Below are positions 44,672 through 52,764 of a stretch of DNA of 64,000 nt, piece after piece. The stretch lies in contig LNQR01000032.1 in assembly GCA_001541255.1 (NCBI GenBank), forward strand, positions 1 to 64,000, in the 5' to 3' direction. The number at the start of each line of letters is the position of its first letter. Position 1 is the stretch's first letter. Under the pieces are notes generated by a model that was not told the DNA's origin, did not search any database, and worked only from the letters and a program-made list of their open reading frames with translations. The DNA comes from Candidatus Magnetominusculus xianensis (GTDB lineage: Bacteria; Nitrospirota; Thermodesulfovibrionia; Thermodesulfovibrionales; Magnetobacteriaceae). A program made the translations under genes and the position numbers.

Positions 44672-45274
44672 ATGCCCGATACACACAGCGATGATTCAGC
44701 CCTTCAAGAGCTGATTGGACGCATCATAGCCGGAGATACCGATGAGTTTGAGGTCATCGTCAGGAGATACAGCGCGTATGTATTCAAAATCGCCGCTTCA
44801 TACATACCACAGGAGGCAGTTTCCGAGGCAGCTCAGGAGGTGTTTGTCAGTGCCTTCGAGGGGCTTGCGTCGTTTAACGGCAAGAGCCAGTTCAAGTACT
44901 GGCTCAGAACCATTACAGTGCGAACGTGCTATGACTTCTGGAGGACACACTACAAGAGCCGGGAACTACCGGTGAGTTCATTGGGAGAAGTCCAACAGGG
45001 ATGGTTCCAAAGGGTTATCAATGAAGACTCCATGGGGCTGTTCAGGGATTCTGAGATGCAGCGGGACACAGTCGAAATCCTTAACTGGGCGATGGCTGGG
45101 CTTGCCCCCATTGAGAGAATGCTAATAACGCTGGTATATCTTGAGGGTTACAGCGTTAAGGAGGCAGCACAGATGCTCAATCTCAGCACAATTAACGTAA
45201 AGGTCAAGGCGCTCAGGGCAAAGGCAAAACTTAGAAAAAAAATTCTAAATAATTTAAAGGAGGGTGTGCTATGA
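44672..45274 (+). CDS. ECF-type RNA polymerase sigma factor
   Basis: The 200-residue protein has region 2 (FEVIVRRYSAYVFKIAASYI, AQEVFVSAFEGLASFNGKSQ, FKYWLRTITVRTCYDFWR) and region 4 (APIERMLITLVYLEGYSVKE, AAQMLNLSTINVKVKALRAK), the ECF layout. It lacks sigma regions 1 and 3. A TATAAT lies at 44643. A small membrane protein, likely its anti-sigma partner, overlaps its stop by four bases. Confidence 0.9.
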   Translation: MPDTHSDDSALQELIGRIIAGDTDEFEVIVRRYSAYVFKIAASYIPQEAVSEAAQEVFVSAFEGLASFNGKSQFKYWLRTITVRTCYDFWRTHYKSRELPVSSLGEVQQGWFQRVINEDSMGLFRDSEMQRDTVEILNWAMAGLAPIERMLITLVYLEGYSVKEAAQMLNLSTINVKVKALRAKAKLRKKILNNLKEGVL

Positions 45275-45579
45275 AAAAAAATGTCATAGAAAAAATAGAA
45301 AAAGCCCTCAGAGAAGCTCATCGCCTGGCAAGCCAGTACACAGCCCCTATGCCAGATGACAAGTGGTACAACGCTGTAATGACCAGGGTCAGAGCGGTAC
45401 ATGATGCAAAGGCAGACGCACTCCAAAGATTTATATGGCCTTTTGCAGCCGCCTCAGCCGCATGTGCCCTGACGGCAGCCCTGTACGCGGTATTCTCTGG
45501 CAGCGGCAGCGGGTACTCTGTCTTTGGGGTATTTATTGACGACCCCTCCGGTATCAGCGCGCTGCAGTTGTTTTTATAA
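45271..45579 (+). CDS. Small membrane protein, probable anti-sigma factor
   Basis: The 102-residue protein has a soluble N-terminal half (MKKNVIEKIEKALREAHRLA, PMPDDKWYNAVMTRVRAV) and one membrane helix near 55-72 (FIWPFAAASAACALTAALYAVF). No zinc-binding HxxxCxxC motif is seen, so it is not a ZAS-type anti-sigma. The four-base overlap with the sigma gene and its topology suggest it holds the sigma factor at the membrane; that is inference. Confidence 0.7.
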   Translation: MKKNVIEKIEKALREAHRLASQYTAPMPDDKWYNAVMTRVRAVHDAKADALQRFIWPFAAASAACALTAALYAVFSGSGSGYSVFGVFIDDPSGISALQLFL

Positions 45580-45604
45580 ATGGAAAGTTTATGGAGGTAT
45601 AGAG

Positions 45605-45982
45605 ATGAAAAATATGAAGGTCATCGCCGGCTGCCTGATTATATTCCTGTCCGGGATTTTAGCAGGTGCAGTTATTGGCGGAATGATTATGAAACACAAG
45701 ATGGAGTCAATATTTCACGAGGGGCCGCCTGCATTTAAGAGATTGATATTAAAGAAACTATCTGGTGAACTAAAACTTACAAAGGCACAGCAGGAGGCAA
45801 TAGAACCCATTGTTGAGAAGGCACACGCAGACTTAAAACAACTAAGGCACAGGCATCAGCCGGAGGCCGAAAAGATTATTGAGGCGGCCATATCAGACAT
45901 GAAACAGAAACTGACTGAGGGCCAGCGTAAGGAACTCGACTTATTTTACGGTGGTGTGAAAAAGCGGTGGCACGACAGATGA
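45605..45982 (+). CDS. Spy/CpxP-like membrane-anchored protein
   Basis: An N-terminal helix (VIAGCLIIFLSGILAGAVIG) anchors a helical domain with LSGELKLTKAQQEAIEPIV and QKLTEGQRKELDLFY, the paired LTxxQ motifs of the family. There are also His residues (LRHRHQPE) that may bind metal. The start at ATG 45605 is set by GGAGG eight bases upstream; a frame extending back to 45524 overlaps the previous gene and is unlikely. It completes a unit of sigma factor plus two sensor-like proteins, similar in plan to CnrX and ZraP modules. Confidence 0.75.
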   Translation: MKNMKVIAGCLIIFLSGILAGAVIGGMIMKHKMESIFHEGPPAFKRLILKKLSGELKLTKAQQEAIEPIVEKAHADLKQLRHRHQPEAEKIIEAAISDMKQKLTEGQRKELDLFYGGVKKRWHDR

Positions 45983-46001
45983 ACCATTATCAGGCGCGGC
46001 G

Positions 46002-47168
46002 CTATCTCTTCAGAAAAGAGGCAAGCATAGTGATATATTTTCTGGCAAAACCTCCCGCCTGAGTGTTTTTTTCAGTACTCAGTTCGGAGCTTGCGCCTTG
46101 AGAAATTGTTTGAAGCCGGTTTTGATGTCTTGTTTGATAGCGGGCGAAATAATCACTGAGTCCACGTGCGGCGATTCTTTCCCATTTATCAGGGTTGCAG
46201 TTGTTTCTTTTGAGGTTTAGGACACCGAATGGAGGCTCAAGCCACAGGCGGCTCTCTATCTTTGGTGTATTAATCTTGTCATCTATTGTGTATTTGGCAG
46301 ACTGGGCACCGGGGGGATTGCTTGTGATGTGCCAGTATAGTAAGACCCCTGTTTTTTCACTTAACTCAATGGCCCTCTGCATTTCCTCGTCCGAGTCGTT
46401 CCACTTAAAAAGCAGATAACGCCATACAATATCAATATCCGATGACGCCTGCCTTTTTTCGTCCGCAAGGGCGGCCATGTTGTTAAATGCCTTCTGAAAG
46501 TTTCCCCCCTCGCGGTACTGAATATAGGAATCCTCTGAGCTGCCGTCAATAGAAAACACTATTTGGTCTACTGTGGCGGCCACTATCTTTTGCTTTTCCC
46601 TGGTGTCTATGAGCATTCCATTGGTTGAGATATATACGTTGATAAAAGGGGCATTCGCTCTGGTGTATAAGAGCATGTCATAAATATCTTTGTGTAAAAA
46701 TGGTTCGCCGTAGTTGTGAAGAATAAGCGCCTTGAAATACTCAAGCGTGTTCAAGTCATCAATAACTGCTTTGTAGGTCTCAAGAGACATGTGCGGGGTT
46801 TCCCTGTCTTCTAATATCTTCTTGCGGTCACAGCGTTTGCACCTCAGATTACAGGTTGCATTTGTCTCTAAAAAAACCATATAGGGGGTATTAATTGTGT
46901 TGTAGAGTTTGCTTTTATCATATGTCGAGACGATGAATGGGCAGTTCAGACACGTATCTGGCGGCGTGTTTTCCCTAAACATATTTCTGATGTGCTTCGC
47001 TGCCTCACCATGCCATATATCATAGAGGCTGCTATTGGGAACCTTCCCCAAGGTAAGGACGTTCCATGCGTCACGGCAGCTGCACACCACGCGTCCGTCT
47101 GAGACAATAGCAACATAAAAACCATCGAACAACGGCCCGCAGTACCGATACATATCCCCGTTTAACAC
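46002..47168 (-). CDS. Radical SAM protein with a SPASM-like domain at the N-terminus
   Basis: The order is reversed from usual. Residues 1-85 hold the Cys-rich region (YRYCGPLFDG, VVCSCRDAW, DTCLNCPF), and the radical SAM motif CNLRCKRCDR comes at about 105, with LHNYGEPFL and STNGMLID later. The C-terminal part ends in a low-complexity tail. It is 388 residues long. The GTG at 47168 lacks a clear ribosome site; ATG 47153 is possible. The substrate is unknown. Confidence 0.75.
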   Translation of the reverse strand: MLNGDMYRYCGPLFDGFYVAIVSDGRVVCSCRDAWNVLTLGKVPNSSLYDIWHGEAAKHIRNMFRENTPPDTCLNCPFIVSTYDKSKLYNTINTPYMVFLETNATCNLRCKRCDRKKILEDRETPHMSLETYKAVIDDLNTLEYFKALILHNYGEPFLHKDIYDMLLYTRANAPFINVYISTNGMLIDTREKQKIVAATVDQIVFSIDGSSEDSYIQYREGGNFQKAFNNMAALADEKRQASSDIDIVWRYLLFKWNDSDEEMQRAIELSEKTGVLLYWHITSNPPGAQSAKYTIDDKINTPKIESRLWLEPPFGVLNLKRNNCNPDKWERIAARGLSDYFARYQTRHQNRLQTISQGASSELSTEKNTQAGGFARKYITMLASFLKR

Positions 47169-47279
47169 TAATCATAATGTATTACATATCGTTTAACGTT
47201 GTCAAGCGCGCAGGGCAGCTTAATATTCCCAACACAGACACCTTTTCCCCTGTCTCTGTATTACAAATCGTGAAAATAT

Positions 47280-48548
47280 CTACTTTATAGTATCAATAAT
47301 AAGTATAACGTTGAGTGCGGTAACGATGGCGGCCACAATGAATAGTGAGATTTTATTTCTTGTTGAGTTTACATATTTGCCCATTACCTTTTTTGATGAC
47401 GTTAGATAGACGAGGCCAAAAACTGTCCAGGGCAGTTGAACACTGAGGGCTATCTGACTCCAGATCAGCCCCTTAAATGGGTCTTTGAGCAGGAATATTA
47501 TTATCAGCGCCCCGCAGAGTGTTATTCCCACGCCGATGCGTGTGTGAGTGTCAGTTATCTCAAGTGGTTTTTGGTATAGTCCCCCAAGAATGCTCCCGCC
47601 CGCCATTGCAGCCGTAGTAGAAGAGGCCAGACCAGAGGCCAAAAGTGCCAGTGCGAAAACAACAGCCGCCGCATTCCCCACCAGTGGCTTTAGTGTGGCC
47701 TGAGCCTGTTGAAGCTCTGTTACGGAAATCCCATTGGTGTTAAATACGCTTGCCGCTACCAGCATCATAGCGCTGTTGATTGCCCAGCCGATTAACATTG
47801 CAGTTATGGTGTCCAGGAATTCATACTTTAACTGCTTGTTAATTACCTCTTCCCCCTTGAGATTCCACTGTCGGCTCTGAATTACCTCAGAGTGCAGAAA
47901 CAGATTATGTGGCATTACAACTGCCCCCAGGACACCCATAATTATTGCAATCGACCCTGTTGGAAATTGTGGTATAAAACATCCCTTTATCGCCTCGTCC
48001 CATTTAATATCTATGAGTGTCAGCTCAAATATAAATGAAATACCGATTATAGAGACAAAACCCATTATCCACATCTCAAGCCTCTTATAACTGTTAGATA
48101 TAAGCATTAGTGCCGAAAAAATCATCGTAATAACTGCACCAACTGCAATAGGTATCTTAAATAGCATCTGAAGGCCGATTGCCGCCCCTAAAACTTCAGC
48201 CAGGGCAGTTGCAACCGAGGCCAGCATAGCCGTTCCAATAAACAATTTGGCCGTCAGCCGCGAAAAATACTTCCCCGCCCCTTCGGCTATACACAGACCA
48301 GTTGCTATTCCCAGGTGAGCGGCATTGTGTTGAAGCAGTATTAACATCGCCGTTGAGAGCGTGACTACCCAGAGGAGTTTGTAGCCGTAATCTGCGCCAG
48401 CGGACATATTCGTAGCCCAGTTTCCGGGGTCTATGAACCCTACGGTAACAAACAGCCCGGGGCCTATATACTTTAATATTTCTAATGTCTTCGATGGTTT
48501 GCCGTTTAGCGGTCGTGTTGATTCAGTTGAGTCAGCGTCCTTTTTCAA
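47280..48548 (-). CDS. NRAMP family divalent metal transporter
   Basis: The 422-residue protein has about eleven membrane helices and the NRAMP metal-site signature in helix 1 (GPGLFVTVGFIDPGNWATNM, containing DPGN) and in helix 6 (GVLGAVVMPHNLFLHS, containing MPHN). It imports Mn2+ or Fe2+ with protons. The TTG start has AGGAGG ten bases upstream and overlaps the acetolactate decarboxylase gene by 17 bases, so the two are translated together. Confidence 0.92.
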   Translation of the reverse strand: MKKDADSTESTRPLNGKPSKTLEILKYIGPGLFVTVGFIDPGNWATNMSAGADYGYKLLWVVTLSTAMLILLQHNAAHLGIATGLCIAEGAGKYFSRLTAKLFIGTAMLASVATALAEVLGAAIGLQMLFKIPIAVGAVITMIFSALMLISNSYKRLEMWIMGFVSIIGISFIFELTLIDIKWDEAIKGCFIPQFPTGSIAIIMGVLGAVVMPHNLFLHSEVIQSRQWNLKGEEVINKQLKYEFLDTITAMLIGWAINSAMMLVAASVFNTNGISVTELQQAQATLKPLVGNAAAVVFALALLASGLASSTTAAMAGGSILGGLYQKPLEITDTHTRIGVGITLCGALIIIFLLKDPFKGLIWSQIALSVQLPWTVFGLVYLTSSKKVMGKYVNSTRNKISLFIVAAIVTALNVILIIDTIK

Positions 48549-49293
48549 TTAAATCGACCTCCTGTTTTTGGGCCGTGCCGATTGACTTGCCGTAGGTACC
48601 GCCGCTTTTTGGGAGTTCCAGTGAGAAGTCCGTAAGATAATCTATATCGACAGCGGCGCGGCTCACTTGACATGACATCAGGTGACCGCCCGATTTCCTG
48701 TCATCTGATAAGAAGTGAACGTGAAAACCTCCGACGCTCAACCCTCCGAATGTTTCGGGGAAGTAAAACCCTGCCAACGTCCCCCTGATGTCCTTAAAAT
48801 CGAACATTCCCTGCCCTTTAGCCGCCTCAATCAGGCGTGGGTATGGTTTATTCTGTGCCTTGACTGCCCGTGCCCTGATGTGCTTAAACAGTCCTTCGAT
48901 TTTAACGGCGTAAAAGATATTTGGAGACGGTACGAGTTGAAGGATTCTCTTTTGCAGTTCTTCGCAGGAGATTTCCTGTTCCACGCTAAAGGACTTAGCG
49001 GGCTTGAAAAACACTACCGCTGCAAACGGAGTTTCCACATTATCATTGACGACAAACACAGTCCCATCGCCTTTGATTTGATAGACGATGCCATCAACTA
49101 CTATCATCTCCCCATCGAGACCGTTGAAGGTGCCAAGCCCCAAGTCCCCGTGTCTTTTTAACTCCCCAATTGTCAGCTGACCGTCATAGACGCCTTCCAT
49201 AAGGGCGTTAAGCGAAGAGTACTGATACAACACATGCGGCTGGGTACATGCGGTGAGAAGGACAGTAATAATCAGAGCAAGTATATAGTACAT
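48532..49293 (-). CDS. budA: Acetolactate decarboxylase with a lipoprotein-type signal
   Basis: The protein carries the acetolactate decarboxylase core: LMEGVYDGQLTIGELKRHGD, GLGTFNGLDGEMIVVDG, and the zinc ligands in GGFHVHFLSDDRKSGGHL. It converts acetolactate to acetoin. Unlike enterobacterial BudA it begins with ALIITVLLTACTQP, a hydrophobic segment ending in a lipobox-like Cys, which predicts export and lipid anchoring. No acetolactate synthase or butanediol dehydrogenase is adjacent. The partner gene is an NRAMP transporter, so zinc or manganese supply may be the link. Confidence 0.85.
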   Translation of the reverse strand: MYYILALIITVLLTACTQPHVLYQYSSLNALMEGVYDGQLTIGELKRHGDLGLGTFNGLDGEMIVVDGIVYQIKGDGTVFVVNDNVETPFAAVVFFKPAKSFSVEQEISCEELQKRILQLVPSPNIFYAVKIEGLFKHIRARAVKAQNKPYPRLIEAAKGQGMFDFKDIRGTLAGFYFPETFGGLSVGGFHVHFLSDDRKSGGHLMSCQVSRAAVDIDYLTDFSLELPKSGGTYGKSIGTAQKQEVDLIEKGR

Positions 49294-49359
49294 AGGGTGA
49301 TTATACCAACCTGCAGGCGATTATTTCAAATATCTGAAATAGCGCCCACTTTGATAGTA

Positions 49360-49402
49360 TTCAAAGGAAAAGGGGGGAAAGGATACCCCCTCCCCCTTTG
49401 AA
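49360..49402. terminator. Hairpin downstream of the pspA-like gene
   Basis: TTCAAAGG at 49360 pairs with CCTTTGAA ending at 49402, and an inner AGGGGG pairs with CCCCCT across a three-base internal loop. It lies 19 bases beyond the stop of the minus-strand PspA-like gene. The minus strand after it has only a weak T-rich tract. Confidence 0.55.
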
Positions 49403-49420
49403 CATCTTTCTATCTCTCAG

Positions 49421-50173
49421 TTACTTTTTTTTTAAAGCGCTCAACCTTTCTGTCAGGCTTGTTGGTTGAACTTCTCCCTTTACTTCTTTCAGCGCTGCGG
49501 TCACGTTTGCGTCATCCTCAAGGGATACAGGCTTTAGGAGGTCTGAGCGGAGCTTTGCCGCTTCTGCCTTTGCTGCCGCATCCTCTGTGATGTGCTTCAT
49601 TGCCTTCAGCGCCGTGTTAAAATTATCTGTGCCCAGTCCGGCAGCCGTTTTTGTTGCAACCTCCTTTTCCTTAGCCATTTGTTCCTGCATTTTTGCCTTT
49701 TGCATCTCTCTCATGGCCTGTGTGTATTGAGATTTTGCCTCTTTGAGTTTTTTTGCCGCGTCCCGTGTTATCTGCTCCAGGTACCTGAACATCTCCTCGG
49801 CCTCTGTTGCCTCCTGCTGTTCTTTATCTACATCGGCGGCCATTTTCTCTACGTTTTCAAGCAGTGTTGCGAGGCTTTTCTCTAAAGACGCCTTTTTTGC
49901 AGGGTCTGTCTCTACGGTTATTTTCTGATTTAAGAGTTCACCCGCCTCTATCCTCTGATTGTACACGGCTGCTATTTTATCTGCCTCATCCTTTTCTTTC
50001 AGCATTGTTTGCCGTGACTTTGCTGCCTGAACGCTTACTGCCTCGAGCTTTTGTTCCATCTCCTTTATTTCCGCCTCGGTAGCCCCTTCAGGGTCAAAGG
50101 AAACCAGCCCTTCTATCACTGAGTTTTTAATCTTGTCCATTGTAACCTTTCCATAATTTGTGAAAAACCCCAT
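49421..50173 (-). CDS. PspA/IM30 family protein (YjfJ-like)
   Basis: A soluble, Ala/Lys/Glu-rich coiled-coil protein of about 251 residues (MGFFTNYGKVTMDKIKNSVI, then long heptads such as ATEAEIKEMEQKLEAVSVQA). This matches the PspA/Vipp1 relatives that pair with DUF2491 genes, as in the E. coli yjfJ-yjfK neighbourhood. PspA-like proteins coat the inner membrane and repair damage. The ATG at 50173 follows GGAGG by eight bases; a TTG two codons earlier is less likely. Confidence 0.75.
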   Translation of the reverse strand: MGFFTNYGKVTMDKIKNSVIEGLVSFDPEGATEAEIKEMEQKLEAVSVQAAKSRQTMLKEKDEADKIAAVYNQRIEAGELLNQKITVETDPAKKASLEKSLATLLENVEKMAADVDKEQQEATEAEEMFRYLEQITRDAAKKLKEAKSQYTQAMREMQKAKMQEQMAKEKEVATKTAAGLGTDNFNTALKAMKHITEDAAAKAEAAKLRSDLLKPVSLEDDANVTAALKEVKGEVQPTSLTERLSALKKK

Positions 50174-50194
50174 CTTCAATACCTCCTTAAATAT

Positions 50195-50914
50195 TTACGA
50201 AATTTCAAGCTCAGGCTCAACCAGCTCTATGCCTGCCATGATTGTTACTCCGGCTTCCTTAACTGTGCCGAACTCATCCTTCACCTTTTCCATTGTGACA
50301 ACTATATACTCCTGCATGTCCTTATTCACTTCCCTTGCATATCTCATCGACAAACCATCAATCTTCATACCGGTCATCCCATACGGGTCAAGTGCGACTG
50401 TCTCAGTATACTCCATAGGTTCAATATAGTCTTGCTGATGGCTGCCCACTGTCCTCTGGTATGTCAGTTCGCCGTCTATTATAAAATCCTTATATCCTAT
50501 CAGTCCTGTGCCGTAGTTTAGCCATACGCCCCATTCGTCCTCATCGGCTGGGAATACCTCATCTATGACCCTGTAGTAAGCCAATGATACTATCTCCGTA
50601 TTTTCTACAACTACCTGAATAACAGACTCATCTTCTTTGTCCATAGCTGACTGAAGATATAACTTATAGTTGCTCATAGGCCCTATGGTATATTTACCGG
50701 CAGCAACTACCGTGTGCGTTGCCGCCCCGGGGGATGGCACCTTTAATTTCCCCTCGTTGAGGATAAACTTTGTCTCATCTATCTTCACTATGCTGTTGAT
50801 TTTCAGGCCGAGGGGAATAGTTAAGTCCACGCGCTGTTTTTTCCCTTCAAGCAAATCTGACAACGCCTCTTTTTGCTTTTCAACGATATGTTTGAATATT
50901 CCCAATGCACCCAT
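50195..50914 (-). CDS. DUF2491 family protein (YjfK-like)
   Basis: This 239-residue soluble protein fits the DUF2491 family: LTIPLGLKINSIVKID near the start, EDEWGVWLNYGTGLIGYKDF in the middle, and MEYTETVALDPYGMTGMK near the end. It has an AGGAGG site. In E. coli yjfK lies next to yjfJ (PspA-like); the same pair occurs here in the same order of transcription. Function is unknown; membrane stress is the likely context. Confidence 0.82.
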   Translation of the reverse strand: MGALGIFKHIVEKQKEALSDLLEGKKQRVDLTIPLGLKINSIVKIDETKFILNEGKLKVPSPGAATHTVVAAGKYTIGPMSNYKLYLQSAMDKEDESVIQVVVENTEIVSLAYYRVIDEVFPADEDEWGVWLNYGTGLIGYKDFIIDGELTYQRTVGSHQQDYIEPMEYTETVALDPYGMTGMKIDGLSMRYAREVNKDMQEYIVVTMEKVKDEFGTVKEAGVTIMAGIELVEPELEIS

Positions 50915-50929
50915 ATTATTGCCTCCTGT

Positions 50930-51955
50930 TTAATCCAACCTGAATTTCGCTTCCTGCACAGTGGTCTTCCTCTTGTATATATAATAGATTATCAAAGCAG
51001 CCAGCACAAATACCAAGAGCCATCGGAAAAAATGAGATTCTTTTTTCTCTGGTTGAGCCTTATCTACTACTTTCTTATTCAAAGCAATGTCTGCATCTAC
51101 CCCCGGTGGAATATAAGAGGGATCGACGGGTTCACCCTTTAGTTCGGCGACCTGTTTGTCGAGGTTTGCGAGCTTGGCCTTTAGTTCGGCGTTTTCGCCT
51201 GAGAGCTTGTCAGCCTCTTGCCGCCACTTCTGGAAATCCGGGTCGTTTTGATGGTTATGGTACATTCTTGAGTAGTTTCTGTCTGATATGTGATCAAGCA
51301 TAAACCACAAAAACATGGCATCCCACATGCCAAAAGACGGCGCGCCCATAAACGCATAATTGGGCGGTTGATAGCTATACGTTGTGTAGAAGTTGTCCCT
51401 TCTGTAAGCACGAGTATTCTGGTCGTAGCCGCGCGAGCGGTTTACTATGGGATTGCCGGTGTACCTGCCATAGTTGGTTGTGGTGTCTTTGGATTTATAT
51501 CTGCTCTGCTGCGTTTCATACTTTGAGAGGGAGTCTTTGGCCTGCTGCTTAGAGACATTAGTGTTTAGCTTTTGGTCAAATGTGGAAGGTTTACCGGATT
51601 GACCACCCGCTGAGGCCGTACCTGCGGTGTTGCCATATTTACTAGCCGGGGCTTGCTGAGTGCCTGATGAGGGGGTAACCGCCGTGTTGCCGTATTTTTT
51701 TGCACCGGTACCCTGTGACGAGGCAGAGTTGCCGTATTTTGAAGTCGGGGTTGTTTGCTTCGTTGCCGTTGAGCCCCTGTTCACAGATGATGTATTGCCG
51801 TAAGAACTCCTGCCCGATGAACTGCTGCTGCGTGAGCCGCCTGAACTACTTGAACTGCCTGAATTACTTGAGCTGCCAGCCTTTGCCGATAAGATATCAG
51901 CGCTGGAAAAGACAATTGCTATTGTTGCTAAAAATATAATATATTTTTTTAACAT
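50930..51955 (-). CDS. Secreted low-complexity protein with KYGN repeats and C-terminal membrane anchor
   Basis: A signal peptide (MLKKYIIFLATIAIVFSSAD) precedes a Ser/Gly-rich run and four KYGN-containing units separated by Thr/Ala/Gln-rich linkers. A tyrosine-rich middle (RRDNFYTTYSYQPPNYAFMG), a short coiled coil (ENAELKAKLANLDKQVAELK) and a C-terminal membrane helix (WLLVFVLAALIIYYIYKRK) follow. First gene of the operon with the DUF2491 and PspA-like genes, with a GGAGGG site. I know no family name. It may be an envelope sensor feeding the PspA-like response. Confidence 0.65.
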   Translation of the reverse strand: MLKKYIIFLATIAIVFSSADILSAKAGSSSNSGSSSSSGGSRSSSSSGRSSYGNTSSVNRGSTATKQTTPTSKYGNSASSQGTGAKKYGNTAVTPSSGTQQAPASKYGNTAGTASAGGQSGKPSTFDQKLNTNVSKQQAKDSLSKYETQQSRYKSKDTTTNYGRYTGNPIVNRSRGYDQNTRAYRRDNFYTTYSYQPPNYAFMGAPSFGMWDAMFLWFMLDHISDRNYSRMYHNHQNDPDFQKWRQEADKLSGENAELKAKLANLDKQVAELKGEPVDPSYIPPGVDADIALNKKVVDKAQPEKKESHFFRWLLVFVLAALIIYYIYKRKTTVQEAKFRLD

Positions 51956-51994
51956 TTATCCCTCCTGCTAAACATACAGTGTTTATGGCAGTGT

Positions 51995-52732
51995 TTATGG
52001 CACGGGCGGCCATGGTGTTTTCGGGGCGTCGTCTGTACTAATTTCACCTTTCACCATTAAGCCATCATGCCCCTGCATCTGTCTGCCATTTAACGTTAAT
52101 ATGCCCGGGCCGTTTTTCTTATCATTTTCAAAACTGCCTTCGTACCTGTAGCCGCTCTTGTAGGTCAAAACGCCTGCACCGTTAAACAGGTTGTCAACGA
52201 ATTCCCCTGTGTACTTATCGCCGTTTGCGAAGTAATATGTGCCATCGCCGTTGAAGTTATCGCCTGAGAACTGTCCTTCATATCTATCACCATTGGAAAA
52301 GTAATAAGTCCCTGTGCCGTGTTTAATCCCGTCGGCGCTCTGCCCTTCATATTTATCCCCTGAGGGCCATTTGTTTATACCCATGCCGTGTCTTTTGCCG
52401 TCCTTAAACTCCCCTTCATATGTTTGACCGTCTGCGAAGGAAAGCGTACCCTTGCCGTAAGCTACCCCTGCAACAAGCTGCCCTGTGTAGACATCACCGT
52501 TTGGGTAGTATATAGTGCCGGTGCCGCTGGGGTTGCCGTCCTTAAATCCACCTTCATATCTCTCTCCGCTGGGGAATACAAATACCCCGCGCCCGTTGTA
52601 ACAATCCCCCTGTGTACAGTCGCCATAGGCGGCCCTGCCCGATATAAAAAGCAGAGACATCAGTACAATAACCACCAGCGTGCCCCCAGTACCTCTGGGA
52701 CCCCTTGTACGCTTTGATAATGATGTTGCCAT
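51995..52732 (-). CDS. MORN repeat protein
   Basis: About eight MORN repeats of 23 residues run through the protein, for example GERYEGGFKDGNPSGTGTIY and GDVYTGQLVAGVAYGKGTLS. Residues 18-38 are an N-terminal hydrophobic segment (GGTLVVIVLMSLLFISGRAA), so the repeats are probably outside the cytoplasm. MORN arrays bind lipids or proteins at membranes. It lies between the KYGN gene and the kinase gene, same strand. Confidence 0.88.
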   Translation of the reverse strand: MATSLSKRTRGPRGTGGTLVVIVLMSLLFISGRAAYGDCTQGDCYNGRGVFVFPSGERYEGGFKDGNPSGTGTIYYPNGDVYTGQLVAGVAYGKGTLSFADGQTYEGEFKDGKRHGMGINKWPSGDKYEGQSADGIKHGTGTYYFSNGDRYEGQFSGDNFNGDGTYYFANGDKYTGEFVDNLFNGAGVLTYKSGYRYEGSFENDKKNGPGILTLNGRQMQGHDGLMVKGEISTDDAPKTPWPPVP

Positions 52733-52764
52733 ACCTTAATAGTATAATAACATTTCTGGTGTTG

